In this document: in pieces, positions 34,030-46,928 of the stretch | How the letters are laid out: the number at the start of each line of letters is the position of its first letter | Position numbering within the stretch: position 1 is the stretch's first letter | Assembly (NCBI RefSeq): GCF_002127325.2 | Contig: NC_035448.2 | Coordinates: 123,919,422 to 123,983,421, forward strand | Direction of reading: 5' to 3' | From: Helianthus annuus | Taxonomy: Eukaryota; Streptophyta; Magnoliopsida; Asterales; Asteraceae | Length of the DNA: 64,000 bases | The notes under the pieces: generated by a model | Database searches by the model: none | Told to the model about the DNA's origin: nothing | What the model saw: only the letters and a program-made list of their open reading frames with translations | Program-made: the position numbers and the translations under genes

Positions 34030-35215
34030 ATGAATAACCAAGAAAAAATCATTTTTCAGCTTTTCTGTCAATTTATTTTCAGACTATCAAAATCATTGAA
34101 CGCAAAACATCTACAACCAAAGGTGTGTACAAATTTGATGTTAGGAACCCTTTCATTGAAGATGTTATCAGGAGTTTTCTGGTGTCGTTTGTTTATGATA
34201 GATCTGTTTTGTGTAAAACATGCATTGGCAATTGCTTTTGCCCAAAAGTAAGTGGACAATTTGGCATAAGCAAGCATGGTTCTTACTGCTTCAACCAAGG
34301 TCCTATTTCTTCTTTCTACAACTCCATTCTGTTGTGGAGTTCTTGGAGCAGAAAAGTCATGAGAAATTCCTTTACTTATTAGGAAAGTCTCAAGTTTTGA
34401 GTTTTTGAATTTTGTTCCATTATCAGACCTGATCCTTCTGAGAAGTAATTTTAACAGATTTTCTGTTTTTCTGATGAAGTTTATGATCAGATCTGGGGTT
34501 TCACTTTTCTTTCTCAGAAGTTCAACCCAAGTGTACCTGGAGTAGTCATCTACAATGACCAAAATGTATTTTTTCCAGAAAAACTTGCTATTTTGATAGG
34601 TCCACAAATGTCCGTATGCAAAAGTTTTAAAGTTTGAGAAATTGAAGATTCAGAAATTGTTTTATGTGATCCTCTCTTTGATTTTCCCAACTCACATGCT
34701 TCACATATTTTATCCTTTTTGGATGAAATAAATGGCAAGCCTTTCAACAGATTTTTACTGGCTAATTGGTTTAGAGTTTTGAAATTTAAGTGGGCTAGTC
34801 TTTTGTGCCATAGCCAACTATTACCTTTATTTTCTCTTGAAAATAAACACAATTGAGGATGCTCAATTTCTTCTTTAAAATCAAAGTAATAGATGGATTT
34901 TCTTATCCTTTTTTCACTTAAATATACTTTGTTGTCGTTTAAACCAATTAGCAGGCATTTTCTGGTAAGAAAGCTACCTAGAAACCTTTGTCGCAAAATT
35001 ACCCACAACTTAGTAGATTGTATTTCAAACCTTCTACATAGGCAACATTCTCAATGGTTAAAGATCCATACTGAATGCTACCATAACCCAAAGTTCTCCC
35101 CTTTACCCCATTTCCATAATTTACCAATTTACCTGGTTCTTCTTTAAAATTACCGAGTAAGCTCCTGTCCCCAGTCATGTGTTGGGAGCTTCCTGAGTCA
35201 CAGTACCAGATCTAC
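34030..35215 (-). pseudogene. copia protease-integrase region
   Basis: The protease core DSGSSQHMTGDRS is at about 35161-35199 (minus). Pre-integrase zinc motif: WLWHKRLAHLNFKTLNQLA … CEACELGKSKRG (34550-35008). Integrase core: HTDICGP, VDDYSRYTWVELLRKK, RIRSDNGTKF and PRTPQQNGVVERRNRTLVE (34068-34607), so the DDE triad is recognisable. The pieces are in different frames. Confidence 0.87.
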
Positions 35216-35875
35216 TGCATATGATGGTCCTGAAATGGTAAGGTTAGAGATTTTTTGGTACCCAAACCTATTTGGGTACTTTTTCTGGTAAAAATACACT
35301 TGAGATTTCTTCTCCAGATGAATAATTTTCATCAGAATTTCTGTTAAATGCTGAGCCATTAACATATTGACTTTCTTTTGAGAAATGTTGTTGAATTGGC
35401 TTCAGTATTTGAACATACGTACAACTTGTTTTGTCTCCTTTTTTGACAAATTTGATTTTGATGGAAAATTGATGTTTCTTTGGAATTTGTGATGAATTCT
35501 TTTTGAATTATCAAAGAAACCTTGTTTAATTTCATGTTTTTTTCCTTTTAAACTGCTCTTGGATGGTAAAGAAAAGCTCTCAGAACCTTTTGATTTGCAA
35601 GATTCAGCATCAGATTCTGATGTTATTTTATCAGAATTGTTGTCAGATGCTTTTACAAAGGTGGTGGGATTTCTAATGTTTGTTTTTACATATCCCAATC
35701 CTTCACCTTTGTTCTTTGGTGTTGTTTCAATAAAGTGTATAAAATCTTTGGCCTGTTGAAAATCCTTTACATTGATTTCATTGTCGTGATTTTTTTGTAT
35801 AAATCTTTTCTTTCTCTTTCATAAAATGCAATTTTTTCTTCTTTTGTCAAGTTTTCTTCAATTAGTAATTGATTT

Positions 35876-37163
35876 TCAATTTTGACTTTTTTGTGTTTTT
35901 GATATTTGTTTATCTTGTAAAATCTCAAAATCTTTCATAAGATTGTTTAGTTGATGTTCTAAATCAAGGTTATCTGAGCTTACCTTATGTTCTGAGGAGT
36001 TGGAGCTTTCATCAGAGATCTTTGCCATTAAACAGAAGTTTGCCATTTCTTCTTCTTCTTCTTCATCAGAAGAATCATCAGTTAGCCAGGTATTGGTTCC
36101 TACAATTAGGCTAACCTTCTGTGTTCTTTTGGCTTCTTCAAGCTTTTTCTCATAATAAGCTATATCTTTAAGCTTCTTGTTTTTGCATTTTGATGCATAG
36201 TGTCCCTTTTGTTTGCACTTGTAGCAAACTATATCAACTTTTCCTTTATCCTTGGATCTTCCATCCATCCTCCCTTTATCACTTTTTTGGTACTTGCCAC
36301 TTCCCCCTCTTAATCCTTTCCAAATGTTTTTGTAATCAAAGAAATTGCCTTAGTAAATGCTGAAAAATTTGATGAGGTATCAGAATTTTCTAAACCTTGG
36401 CATTGAGAGGTTTGTGGATTTGAATTGATTGCTCTTTGTAAGTTTGAAATGAGAGCAATAGGTCATCCTTTTTGGTTTGAGTTTTCATATATTTCTTCTT
36501 CTATTGGAACAAGAATGCTATAGAGATCATGTACATTCATATTCCCTAGCTCTAGGGTGGATGCTAATGTCATTGTTAGACTTATCCATTCCCTTGGTAA
36601 GGCATCCAGAAACTTTACATTTATCTCATCATTGGATTTCTCAATACCAAATTTTTTAAGATCATTTAAAAGTTTTATGAACCTATTGTATGTTTCAGAA
36701 ATACACTCATTTTGAAGACTTTTGAATATTTCATAGGAAGAGACACAGTTTGGTTGTTTGTATCTTTTCATTCTTTCTCCTCATTCACAAAGATTTTCTA
36801 ATTGATCCCATATTTCCTTAGTAGATGCACATGCATCTACTTGAGAAAGTATGTCATTAGGAAGTGCCATAATCAAAAGTGATTTGGCCCTTTCATCAGC
36901 TTCCACCTTATCCTTGTCATCTTTGCTCCAATGTATTTCTTGTTTTGGAGCCAAAGAGACAGGTATTTCTGGTGTATGCTCAGTTGCTGGAACAACTGGG
37001 ATTTCAATAGTGGGTGTATGTGGGTCTCTCTCAATGGATTGAAACAGAGCTCGATCATGTCCATTTAGGAAATTGATCATTCTGATTCTCCATTGGGGGT
37101 ACTCCTCTCTGAGCAGGGTCGGAGGTTTTGACAAACACCCGATATTTGAAAGAATTGCTCCAT
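35876..37163 (-). pseudogene. copia gag region
   Basis: A likely ATG lies at 37163 on the minus strand, with a frameshift into PPTLLREEYPQWRIRMINFL and IWDQLENLCE (36781-37134). A second piece follows (36463-36771, NRFIKLLNDLKKFG … FLDALPREW). The CCHC knuckle CYKCKQKGHYASKC (35876-36268) and a Ser/Glu-rich tail close the region. Confidence 0.82.
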
Positions 37164-37245
37164 GTTTGAAAGTTTGTCATATTTAGTTGAAAAGATTGTT
37201 ATAAAAATGAGCAAATGATCTTTTGAAAAATAGTTTATTCAATCT

Positions 37246-37257
37246 GCTCTGATACCA
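37246..37257 (-). promoter_or_regulatory. copia primer-binding site
   Basis: GCTCTGATACCA on the plus strand is the complement of TGGTATCAGAGC, two bases from the LTR beginning at 37260. Confidence 0.93.
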
Positions 37258-37259
37258 AT

Positions 37260-37878
37260 TGTTGATCCCATATAATGATGCTCTTTGACTAAATTTGGCA
37301 ATAGATTTCAACAAGTATCGAACAAGTATCGAAATAATGTGCGGAAATGGAAATCAAACTTTCAAGAAACACAACTTACAGAATTTTCAAGGGTATATCA
37401 GTTTGGAAAACAAAGTTTACAAGGTAATTGTGAGGTTATTGACTATTACAAACGAATACTTAAAGAATTTTGTAATGAAGGGTAATGGAGTTTTTGATGT
37501 ATGTATTTAATGCTTGGTTGTCTCTATTTATAAAAAGTCTTTGTCATGAATAAACTTTTGTTTAGTTATTCATGCACTTTCTCTGCATAAAGTAGCTTTT
37601 TGGCATATTCATTGAATCCATCAAGGTCAACTTGCTACTTCACAAATGTGGTAGAGACTTATCTTTTAGACAAGTTGGCTCATCAGAATTTCTGATGATT
37701 AGATGTTACCAGATTCTGATGATAAATACCATATTTATCATCAGATTCATCAGATTGGTCTTTTCTGATCGTCTTTCTTTGCTTGCGATCAGATTCTGAT
37801 ATCTAATGAAAATGGGTCTTTCTTTTTCTTGTCTTGTTATCTTGTATCTTTCTATTGTTGATCTTCTTGACTTATAGT
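37260..37878 (-). repeat. copia 5' LTR (minus orientation)
   Basis: Starts TGTTGATCCC on the plus strand next to the PBS. It contains repeated tcagattctgat-type words (37710-37800). The outer end is not identifiable because family B foldback sequence follows. Confidence 0.65.
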
Positions 37879-39884
37879 TCAAATATATTTTGATGTGCAC
37901 AAAATGCAACATATAAATTACATCAATTGTGACTTAAAACTAACCCTTTTTTAGTACTAATGTTGGAAAAAGTGTGCTTTTGTCTTCCTTTTGTATTTTC
38001 AGGATTAAATGAGCTCAAAATAACAAAAGAAGCAAAAAGACAGCAAAATCTAACATAAATACAAGAAAGGGAACAAAAGTGATATGCCCGACCCCCCGAC
38101 AGCATCTTCCCAAGTAAAACAAAGAAGACAGAAGACTGAACACGCCCTGTGCCCAGTGAGCACGGGGCCATGCCCAAGTGCCAGCATAAAAGACAAACTC
38201 ATAGAAGCTTCTGTTGCCCACCATGGGGTCGTGCCCAGCGGACACGGGGGCGTGGTCAACTTCCTGCAGGCACATTTATTGTAATTGCGAATTACAATTA
38301 ATGAAGAGAGAGAGTCAGATGGACACGGGGTCGTGCCCGATTTTCTGTTCAGCATATAAATAGGAGTGTTTGGAGCTCTTGCAACTCATCCCTTGGCACA
38401 CCACCTCTCTCACACTTCACCCACCACCCACCACCACCATAACACCATCATCCACCACCATCATCCATTGTCGATCATAGAGTGTGTGAGTCGTCTCGGG
38501 ATCCAAGATTGATCGTAAGAGTTCTTGACAATCAAAGGCCATGTTTGCCTAAGTCTCTTACATCACTTGGTGAAGACAAGTGTTTAGTGTAATACTTTTT
38601 ATTTTTAATCTTTTGCACTTTTTAATTGGTTTTGTATTAATGACTTTAATTACTAGTTTCTTATGTTGAAGGTGATTATTCCTTATCGTTTGTCCGTGCT
38701 GTCTTGGCATTATTTTACTGTCTATATAAAATAAAAGATTTTCACCATTCATATCTCCACGGTCTATATGGAGGTATGTTGGCTACCTGGTCGGGGGTTA
38801 AGGGAACGGTTTGGTAAGAGTCTTGCCATTGTTCAGTGTATAGATCCTGCAAAGGATCTGGGTCAAATTTAGTAGGACCACCTTCAATACCCAAAGGTAT
38901 TGGATGGCGGGGGTCCAAACTCTTTGATCCCCTCATAAGTTAAACTACTATTAAAACTTTAACCCAGCTACTTAGGACTGTATCCCTGCTGACTCAGACT
39001 ACTTAGCTGAGGGTAACGTCGCCTTCAAAAGAGGGGCCTACCACATTATGCATTAATAACTTAATTCATTATCTTTCAATAATCCGACCCTTTAGGATTG
39101 TATCCTTGCTGACTCAAACTACTGGGTTGAGGGTAACGTCGCCTTCAAAAGAGGGGCCTACTACAATAACTAAGATAATCTCTTAAACAAGTGCAAAAGT
39201 GCGAAAATAATCAAAGGTTACACTACACACGAGTCGAATCCAAGTGATTCATCTTGTCTATCTGTTTTTACTTTTATTTTATTTTTCAGCATTTTAGTTA
39301 GTTTTATTTTCTTAGTTCAAAACCTTTTTCTAACATTTTGATTTGATTAGACGTTGAGGATAAACCGGTACTAAAAGCTCTTGTGTCCTTGGACGACCTC
39401 GATATCTTACCTACACTATACTACGCCCACAATGGGTGCACTTGCCCATATGTGTGTTTAGTGTTAGTAAATATCGTGTTTTATAAATTTAAAACTTGGC
39501 TAAAAAGTGTAAAAAGAGCTTAAAATATATACCTAAAATATAACACACTTCACGCACATCAATTTCTTACAAAACAAATAAAAAATCGGTTTAATTTGAT
39601 AGTAAAAACACGTGCCAAATACCCTAGATTTAGTTAAGGAGATACGCAAATGCGACTCTTGCCAAAGAAATGTGCCAAATACCCTTCACCAAAAAATGAC
39701 CCTTCGTGAGTGTCTTTGCCAAAAGTCACATTTGCGTATCTCCTTAACTACATCTAGGGTATTTCGCGCGTGTTTTTAATATCAAAATAAACCCACTTTT
39801 TATTTGCTTTGTTAGAAAAATATTTGAAATAGACTTAATTTGGTTTATTTTTTATTTTCAAGACAAAATGAACTCAAAACGAAT
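37879..39884. mobile_element. Foldback element, copy 2, split by a solo LTR
   Basis: The left-arm piece ttcaaatatattt (37879-37891) and the remainder from 39562 match copy 1 (29941-30321) once the solo LTR 37892-39561 is removed. The right arm ends …caagacaaaatgaactcaaaacgaat at 39884, fuller than in copy 1. Confidence 0.6.
37892..39561 (+). mobile_element. Solo LTR, family A (copy 2)
   Basis: TGATGTGCAC … CACATCA, closely matching 8013-9763 along its length, including the CACGGGG dyads (38160-38340), the two AAAAGAGGGGCCTAC repeats (about 39040 and 39160) and a better TATA box, TATAAATA at 38355-38362. The flanks attt/attt suggest an imperfect short target duplication. No internal region is present. 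Confidence 0.85.
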
Positions 39885-41215
39885 AGATGAATCAATTCCG
39901 GTGAAAATAAGAAGCCCATGCCTCATATCAAAGAACAATAGCATCTTCTGAAGATCGTCTTTGAAATCCAGCTAAAAAAGAACCAGACACGCCCTGTGCC
40001 TCAACCACTAAAAACAAAAAGAATATATTGGAAGATTCCGAAGATCCAATGGGTCCCACATAGTTGACCACCCGTGGCTGGCTCCAAGTGAAGATCCGGC
40101 CAAAATAAACAGGCACGAAGTGTGCCTACCCATGCCTCGACCTCCAGCAGCTATAAACAGAAGGCATTGGCTTCCATTTTCAATTTCTCAATTCTTTCCT
40201 TTTCTCCACAAGACACTCTTCTTCTACCCACTTTCTCCAATCACTATAATCATTACATAAAAGATAAGAACAATCATTAAGTGCAATAAATCTTTTGATG
40301 ATTAATAAAGCCAATTCAAGTTTGATGAAAACTTTTTTTATGGCCATTCTTGGCAAAGGTTCTTGTGGGTGTTTGAAACAAACCCCTTGATGAGAAGTTA
40401 ACTAAAACAAGCCATGGATTAACAAGAGGGGTGTGTGTATGTGTGTGTGTGTGTTAATGACTTTAACTAAGATATACTTATTGAAAGTGAGTGAAACATT
40501 TGTGTTGCCGCTAGGGCGGGGGATGTAATCTATTTTCTTCATCCTTAAAAACTAACCAACAATCTTGTGTTGCTGCTAGCAGGGAGCATTCTTGTTTTCT
40601 ATGTTTATGTAGAGTCAAACATGTTGACGCCTCACCAATGGGTCCATAGTGATGGGTCGTATAAACCCATGATGATATTTTATAACTTAATACTAATCCA
40701 CAACGGTATATAGTTTCTCTGCGGATTTGACAATATTGTTGTGGTTTGAACCGACCTTGAGGGGCATTTCTTTGCTGATTTTAACCACTATGGTCGAGTG
40801 TGTGAGGGTCACTAATAAATAACTCGACAACTTTATGCATTAATAGAATACAACTTTTCATCTAATAGTGAGGCTCTTGTGATCCATGGTAAGTTTTTGT
40901 TAATGAAGCATCAAGAGGTAACGAATATCCCAAACACCCATTTCTTAACCGTGATTACAAATCTATTTTTTACCTCTTCATTTTTTTATGTGCCATTTAT
41001 TAAACCCTTTACTTTTGGATTGACTAGACATCGATGAAAACTTGGTACTAAACCTCGATATCCTACTATCACTATATTACACCAACGATGGGTGCATTTA
41101 ACCAATGTGAAGTGTAGTGATAGTATTTTATCGTTTTTATAAATACTAAAAATTGAACCAGTGTATAAAATGGCTAAAAATATACTACATTTAATATACA
41201 CTCCACATCGCATCA
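39885..41215 (+). repeat. LTR-like repeat family B, copy 2
   Basis: Begins agatgaatcaattccggtg after the foldback, carries a TATA-like TATAAACA (40152-40159), and ends …CACATCGCATCA at 41215, an LTR-like terminus. The stretch from 40232 is repeated at 49942-50893. Confidence 0.65.
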
Positions 41216-41860
41216 CTAGCGCACTAAAACTCATAAGGGCTTCCCTTCTAGGATGACCTCATGCTTTGAGATGACCTGTAGGACTAAGAAATCCACCATT
41301 TTAGTTCGGGAGTGTGTCCTACTGCTGAGTGTGATTAGGAAAGATAATTAACTGATTGGGTTCATGACTTCGTTGTAGAAACTAGTAATAGGTGTGTCCA
41401 CTGACTCGAGGCGAGCCTTGTTGTCCACGTCCAGTTGGTTGAAGAGTTGTTCGTACATAATGTCTGAGGTGCTTCTACCATCCAAAAAAAACATATTTGG
41501 ACCAGTAATGACCGATAAGATCCTTATGTATATCTTACTTACATTCATGACCATCTTAATCACCAACCATGTTGGAGATTTTGTGCATTGGTAAATTCTT
41601 GAGGCTAATGGATTTATTCTACAAATATAATACCTACTCCAAAAACCGAACCCTATTATTAACCAAACCATGGTTGAATATTATGTTAAGGTGGAAAATA
41701 TCCGAAGTCTTGGATTCCTTATTTTGGACTTCTAATGAGTAACAGGACTCATGAAAATCTTAAACAAGTAATAGTGTCCGAAAAAGTGTCAAGACAGGAT
41801 GTTTTTTTTATGTAGTTTCATACTTGTAACTTTCATTTACTTTCCAATTTCAAATTTGTT
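41216..41860 (-). pseudogene. Antisense Tat-lineage protease-region fragment, copy 1
   Basis: The minus-strand ORF 41348-41671 ends with FFLDGRSTSDIMYEQLFNQL … VDTPITSFYNEV. This resembles the retropepsin segment of Tat-type gypsy elements (LIDGGSS-like core, here with FLDGRSTSD). Only this part of a polyprotein is present. Copies lie at 50894-51605 and 51606-52169. Confidence 0.55.
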
Positions 41861-42291
41861 TACCTTTTATGGTAACTTTGGTGATTCCATCCTTCAAAAC
41901 CGCTCACTCGCTTTTTGTGGAAATCTTTGCAAACCGTGAGTTCATACTAAACCCTTTTTACGCTTTAAGCACTATTTGGGTTGCAACATGTATTCGTATT
42001 AAACACATGATCGGTGCATTTTAGGTACATGTTATTTGTTATTAATTTTAATATAAATGCATCATATAAGTATAAAATATATTACTTTAAGCAGTTTTTA
42101 TACTTTATTGGTTACGAAACAAAAGGAGTTAAAACAATACAGTTAAGTAAGAGATGAGATAACATGATGTTTTTATCATTAAGTTAAATCATAAATCATA
42201 AACCGTCTTTCGCTATGCTGTAAATACATCAATTTAATATATTTTATGCTTGTTCCTTTGTAGGTTTTTAAGTGACCATGATCTAATATAT
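41861..42291. other. Unassigned AT-rich sequence left of element C
   Basis: No gene. It may be the left half of an LTR whose right half is 46929-47575, since element C appears inserted between them, but this was not proven. Confidence 0.3.
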
Positions 42292-43449
42292 TGAATCTAT
42301 AGCAATGGTGCGTTGATGATTAAACAAGTGGTAAAGTCATGAAAGTTGAAGTCATTGTTGACTTGGAATTAGCATTTTAAAGTCTTGATGGATTTAAAGA
42401 AAAGTCAGGTGGCTTCTATACATGAAATGTGACAAGGGTTTTAATTAATTAGTGCATGACAATGTGAAGTAGCATACAGTCATAAGCCACAACAAGAAAT
42501 AAATTAAATTTATTGTCTTGCAAACAAAAAAACGTGGCCGCATACTTATTTTCAAATTCCAGTGCACTAAAATTATGGGCTGACAAATGGATATTTGGGC
42601 CTTGGGTTTGAACGTGAACTAAAAAAAGAGGACAATTCGCAAGGAGGGCGGACGTTACGGAAGTAAGAGGTTCGACGGCACAAAGAGGGGGCGACCTTCT
42701 TTGCTTTTACACGGAGATTGAAGGAAAAAAATATGACATTGTTTTTGCAAGACATGCTGAGTATGTGTGATTAATCTCTTCGGGTTTCACCCCAGTGTAG
42801 ATTTTTGTAAGATTTTCTAGAGTTTATGCATTTGTATTTTGATTTGATTTTGTGACAAATTGTTTAGTATTTGAACCCTTTGAAAATTGTCGTACATTAG
42901 AATTGAATTTGTGAATTGTCGAATGATTATAAAATTTGACTTTGCGAAATGAATTTGTGCACTTATTCCTTATTGTATGTTAGGATTTACATGTCCGAGG
43001 TAATGAAGTGCATTACGATCCGTTGTCTATGACATCGATAGCAATTGGCACCTAAGCTTTGTGATAGAAATCCGTTAATCACTATATGCAATTGAATCTA
43101 GTTAAAACATGTAAGAACCCTAGGTCTTGCAATAATCGAACCGGGTGTAATCCGTATTCCTTATTATTGTTTTCAATTAAGTAGTTTAGTTTTGCCAGCT
43201 TAGTTAATAAATCATTGTTTTAGATAATATCAATTTGTTGGTTCACTCTGATATCCTTTCAAACCAAACAAACGAATAAAATTAGCAAACTTCATAATCA
43301 CATTGTACATTTTTGTAAATAGTCTAACTAATCGAACAGGTCGTGCGATATTGACCACATGCTCTTCGTGGATACGATACCCGACTTACCCTAGCTACCT
43401 AGGTTTAATTGGGTTTTTGATTGATCGGGATGACACAGTCACGTCAAAA

Positions 43450-43467
43450 TGGCGCCGTTGCCGGGGA
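43450..43467 (+). promoter_or_regulatory. Primer-binding site of element C
   Basis: TGGCGCCGTTGCCGGGGA, the PBS type seen in plant Athila/Tat elements, three bases after the 5' LTR. Confidence 0.9.
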
Positions 43468-43598
43468 GCTAGTGCGCTTAGTATTTCATTACTTGTTCGA
43501 TTTTAGTGTTAGTTTTCTTTCTTGTATTTTTGTGATTTTACTTTGGGTGGTCGAGCCTGTTTGTGCAGGTACATGTTTTGCAGGCACCGTCTTTCGGT

Positions 43599-43862
43599 AT
43601 GAATTGGGTAGATGATGATCCCTGTGAGTGTTGCGGAAGCGGAGAGAATCTATTAGAGGATTGCTCTGTTTTCTACGAGAAGGTTCAAGCATACAAGGAT
43701 CGGGAAGACTACCTCAGCGGATTGTACGGATATGGGAGGGCGGATTATGAAGATTTCAATGGTCCATCCTCACATTATCCATACGTTAAACCACCACCAC
43801 TACCACCAAATCGTCAAGAATACTACCACCCCGATATGGATTACCATTATGAGCAAGAGTGA
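43599..43862 (+). CDS. Small gag-like ORF of element C (first)
   Basis: ATG at 43599 gives about 87 residues beginning MNWVDDDPCECCGSGENLLED, with a Cys-rich CECCGSGENLLEDC motif, then Asp/Tyr-rich and Pro-rich stretches (KPPPLPPNR). No family is recognised with confidence; by position it is the start of gag. It is the first ORF after the PBS. Confidence 0.45.
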   Translation: MNWVDDDPCECCGSGENLLEDCSVFYEKVQAYKDREDYLSGLYGYGRADYEDFNGPSSHYPYVKPPPLPPNRQEYYHPDMDYHYEQE

Positions 43863-43973
43863 GATTACAGCAATTGTGCACAAGAGATTCCACATTACTA
43901 AAGTTACCGGGAGGAGTACGTCGATTGTTACCATGAATACCATCCGTCCGCATACAAGGACCCACAAGATTCA

Positions 43974-44378
43974 ATGTATTCTAAGCTTGATGCTCTCATA
44001 AACATGGTGAAAGGATATCACAAGGATATCAAAGATACGAAGAAAGCGAATGAAGTGAGAGATAAAGCCCATGAAGTATTGGTGGTGCTAGTGGGTCAAT
44101 TAGCGGAGGAAATAGCCCAAATTAAGCGCGAGAGGGATGTTTTGGCTAATGGTACCATGGTTGATGGTGATATGGTGGAAGAGGTTATAGAACTTCCAGA
44201 GCAAATGTTGGAACCGAGCGGAAGATATAACACCGCAAGACGAGTCAGAGCCAAAAGAAGCCCAAGTTCATATCCATCCTGCTTCCATACTTATCACTCC
44301 AACCAACAAAGTTGGGGATGCGGGTTCGGGTCTAAGGATTCGAAGGGTGGCGTTACAAGACATTGGCCAAGTTGTTAA
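43974..44378 (+). CDS. Coiled-coil gag-like ORF of element C (second)
   Basis: MYSKLDALINMVKGYHKDIK begins about 135 residues with a predicted coiled coil (KANEVRDKAHEVLVVL … EEIAQIKRERDVL). A basic tail follows. It may be the continuation of the first ORF after a frameshift. No enzyme domains. Confidence 0.45.
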   Translation: MYSKLDALINMVKGYHKDIKDTKKANEVRDKAHEVLVVLVGQLAEEIAQIKRERDVLANGTMVDGDMVEEVIELPEQMLEPSGRYNTARRVRAKRSPSSYPSCFHTYHSNQQSWGCGFGSKDSKGGVTRHWPSC

Positions 44379-45049
44379 GAAACGACCCCAAAGTTCATGC
44401 CGCGTAAAAGAAAAAGAGAGTGGATTCGGCATGCCAACTACCGAGCGTATATTGGAAACTCGGTGGGCAAATGTTCACTTCGACCGCCATGAGAGGCAAA
44501 TCAGGTATGATTGTTGTAGAGTTTGTATTATTATTCGTTTTATTTTATTTTTCTAGTTAAATGAACGTTGTGGGTGTGTTCCCTATATAACCCTCACGAG
44601 ACCTACTCGTCCTCCCGAGTTGTCGAGAGGTTTAAAAGGGCTTGTTGCATATGCTAAATGCAACCGTGATTCCTACGAAAGTGAGTTAGGTCTATTGTTG
44701 TTGTAAATCATTTTTCCATAAAAATCAAATTGAAATAACGAATGACTAGGTAAATCTTTTATAAATATGGTAGAACGAGTAACTAACAAATTTTGATGGT
44801 TATGAGAAGCATGCTTCTACACAAGGGTTTAGATTTGTAGGTACATTATGTTCGCGAGACGACCATTTTTATCGATGAGTGAAGAGCACACGAGGAACAA
44901 GAAGAATCCAGGTGCATTCGTTTCTTTTTCTTTGATTATTAGTTAGTTAATAGGTGGAATGTAAATTGTATATTAGTGACCGGGGTGAAGTTTTGGGAGT
45001 TTGGTCATGTCACATCCCTTGTGCGTTTTAAAAGCTCCATTCTTACACA

Positions 45050-45170
45050 TTGAGGACAATGTTGACCTCAAGTGTGGGGATGGGGAGAAAAAGTTTTTGG
45101 GTTTTGACCCTTTCATTTAAACACTACACATTGAGGACAATGTTGACCTCAAGTGTGGGGATGGGGGGGG
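45050..45170 (+). repeat. Duplicated acattgaggacaatgttgacc motif
   Basis: The sequence CATTGAGGACAATGTTGACC followed by tcaagtgtggggatggg occurs at about 45049 and 45125. A sequence of this type commonly lies after pol in Athila/Tat elements, supporting the assignment of element C. Each copy contains the dyad ACATTGAGGACAATGT. Confidence 0.75.
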
Positions 45171-45713
45171 GTTCAAAAATATTTTAAAAATGTCTTTGTT
45201 TGAAGCAATCTAAAAAGCACAAGTAACTAAGTCAATGAGGGATGAAACAACCCATTTGGTCTTTTGTCATGGTCAAGTTCGAGTTAGTAACATGACGGGT
45301 ATTTAGCGGGTGGTTATTTGGGAATAATCCGCCTAAGAAACTAATACATTATGCATATCACATACCATACCCTTTATACGTGAGATTTTGAGCCACTTTT
45401 ACACATCATAAATATTTATATATTTCTTTGTTTGAGTAGACCATTAGTCGCGTATTGTAGAACTTGCAATTTTTGATACGCTTGAGACCATAGACCGAAT
45501 ACATGCACAAGAATGATTAAGGCATTAGGTAAACCTTTTCCCTTTACACCATTTATCTATCCTTACCCAAATAAATCCCCTAGTCGCCAACTTTAAGCCT
45601 AAACCTTTCGTTTGACCAACCCATTTAGCATATGACCATTAAACCTTTATTTATAACTAGTGTGATGAAAATTCGATCTTAGTATTAGTTTGTTTGTAAA
45701 GTTGTGCTTTATA

Positions 45714-45771
45714 AAAAAAGAAAAAAAAGAGAGAGAAAAAGAAGTGAAAAAAAATCGAAAATGCAGAATAT
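45714..45771 (+). promoter_or_regulatory. Purine-rich tract before the 3' LTR of element C
   Basis: A long A/G run (aaaaaaaagagagagaaaaa and following) ends just before the 45772 LTR and could serve as the polypurine tract. Confidence 0.5.
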
Positions 45772-46928
45772 TGAATCTATAGCAATGATGCGTTGATGAT
45801 TAAACAAGTGGTAAAGTCATGAAAGTTGAAGTCATTGTTGACTTGGAATTAGCATTTTAAAGTCTTGATGGATTTAAAGAAAATTCATGTGGCTTCTGTA
45901 CATGAAATGTGACAAGGGTTTTAATTAATTAGTGCATGACAATGTGAAGTAGCATACACTCATAAGCCACAACAAGAAATAAGTTAAATTTATTGTCTTG
46001 CAAACAAAAGAACGTGGCCGCATACTTATTTTCAAATTCCAATGCACTAAAATTATGGGCTGACAAATGTATATTTGGGCCTTGGGTTTGAACGTGAATT
46101 AAAAAAAAGAGGACAGTTCGCAAGGAGGGGGGACGTTACGGAAGTAAGAGGTTCGACGGCACCAAGAGGGGGCAACCTTCTTTGCTTTTGCACGGAGATC
46201 GAAGGAAAAAAATATGACATTGTTTTTGCAAGACATGCTGAGTATACGTGACTAATCTCTTCGGGTTTTACCCCGGTGTAGATTTTTGTAAGATTTTCTA
46301 GGGTTTATGCATTTGTATTTTGATTTGATTTTGTGACAAAATTGTTTAGTATTTGAACCCTTTGATAATTTTCGTGCATTTGCATTGAATTTGTGAATTG
46401 TCGAATGATTATAAAATTTGATTTTGCGAAATGAATTTGTGCACTTATGCCTTATCGTAGGTTAGGATTTACATGTCCGAGTTAATGAAGTGCATTACAG
46501 ACTGTTGTCTATGACGTCATTAGCAATTGGCACCTAAGCTTTGTGACAGAAATCCGTTAATCACTATATGCAATTGAATCTAGTTAAAACATGTAAGAAC
46601 CCTAGGTCTTGCAATAATCGAACCGGGTGTGATCCGTATTCCTTATTATTGTTTTCAATTAAGTAGTTTAGTTTTGCAAGCTTAGTTAATAAATAATTGT
46701 TTTAGATAATATCAATTTGTCGGTTCACTCCGAGATCCTTTCAAACCAAACAAACGAATAAAATTAGCAAACTTCATAATCACATTGTACATTTTTGTAA
46801 ATAGTCTAACTAATCGAACATGTCGTGCGACACTGACCACATGCTCTTCATGGATACGATACCCAACTTACCCTAGCTACCTAGGTTTAATTGGGTTTTT
46901 GACTGATCGGGACGACACGGTCACGTCA

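Larger units (their letters stand above)
31965..37878 (-). mobile_element. Ty1/copia retrotransposon, minus strand, 3' LTR missing
   Basis: Reading the minus strand from 37878: LTR, PBS, gag, protease, integrase, RT and RNase H. Integrase before RT is diagnostic of copia. Frames are broken by several stops and frameshifts. No matching 3' LTR is seen to the left. The right LTR boundary, where family B foldback sequence begins, is approximate. Confidence 0.85.
42292..46928 (+). mobile_element. Pol-less LTR element C (LARD-like, Athila/Tat-type PBS)
   Basis: Two ~1.16 kb LTRs (42292-43446 and 45772-46928), both TGAATCTATAG … GTCACGTCA, flank only 2.3 kb. PBS TGGCGCCGTTGCCGGGGA is at 43450-43467, and an A/G-rich tract lies before the right LTR. 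Two gag-like ORFs are present but no protease, RT or integrase. The flanks (tatat and acaca) do not form a target duplication, so a flank may have been altered or the LTR ends are off by a few bases. Confidence 0.8.
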
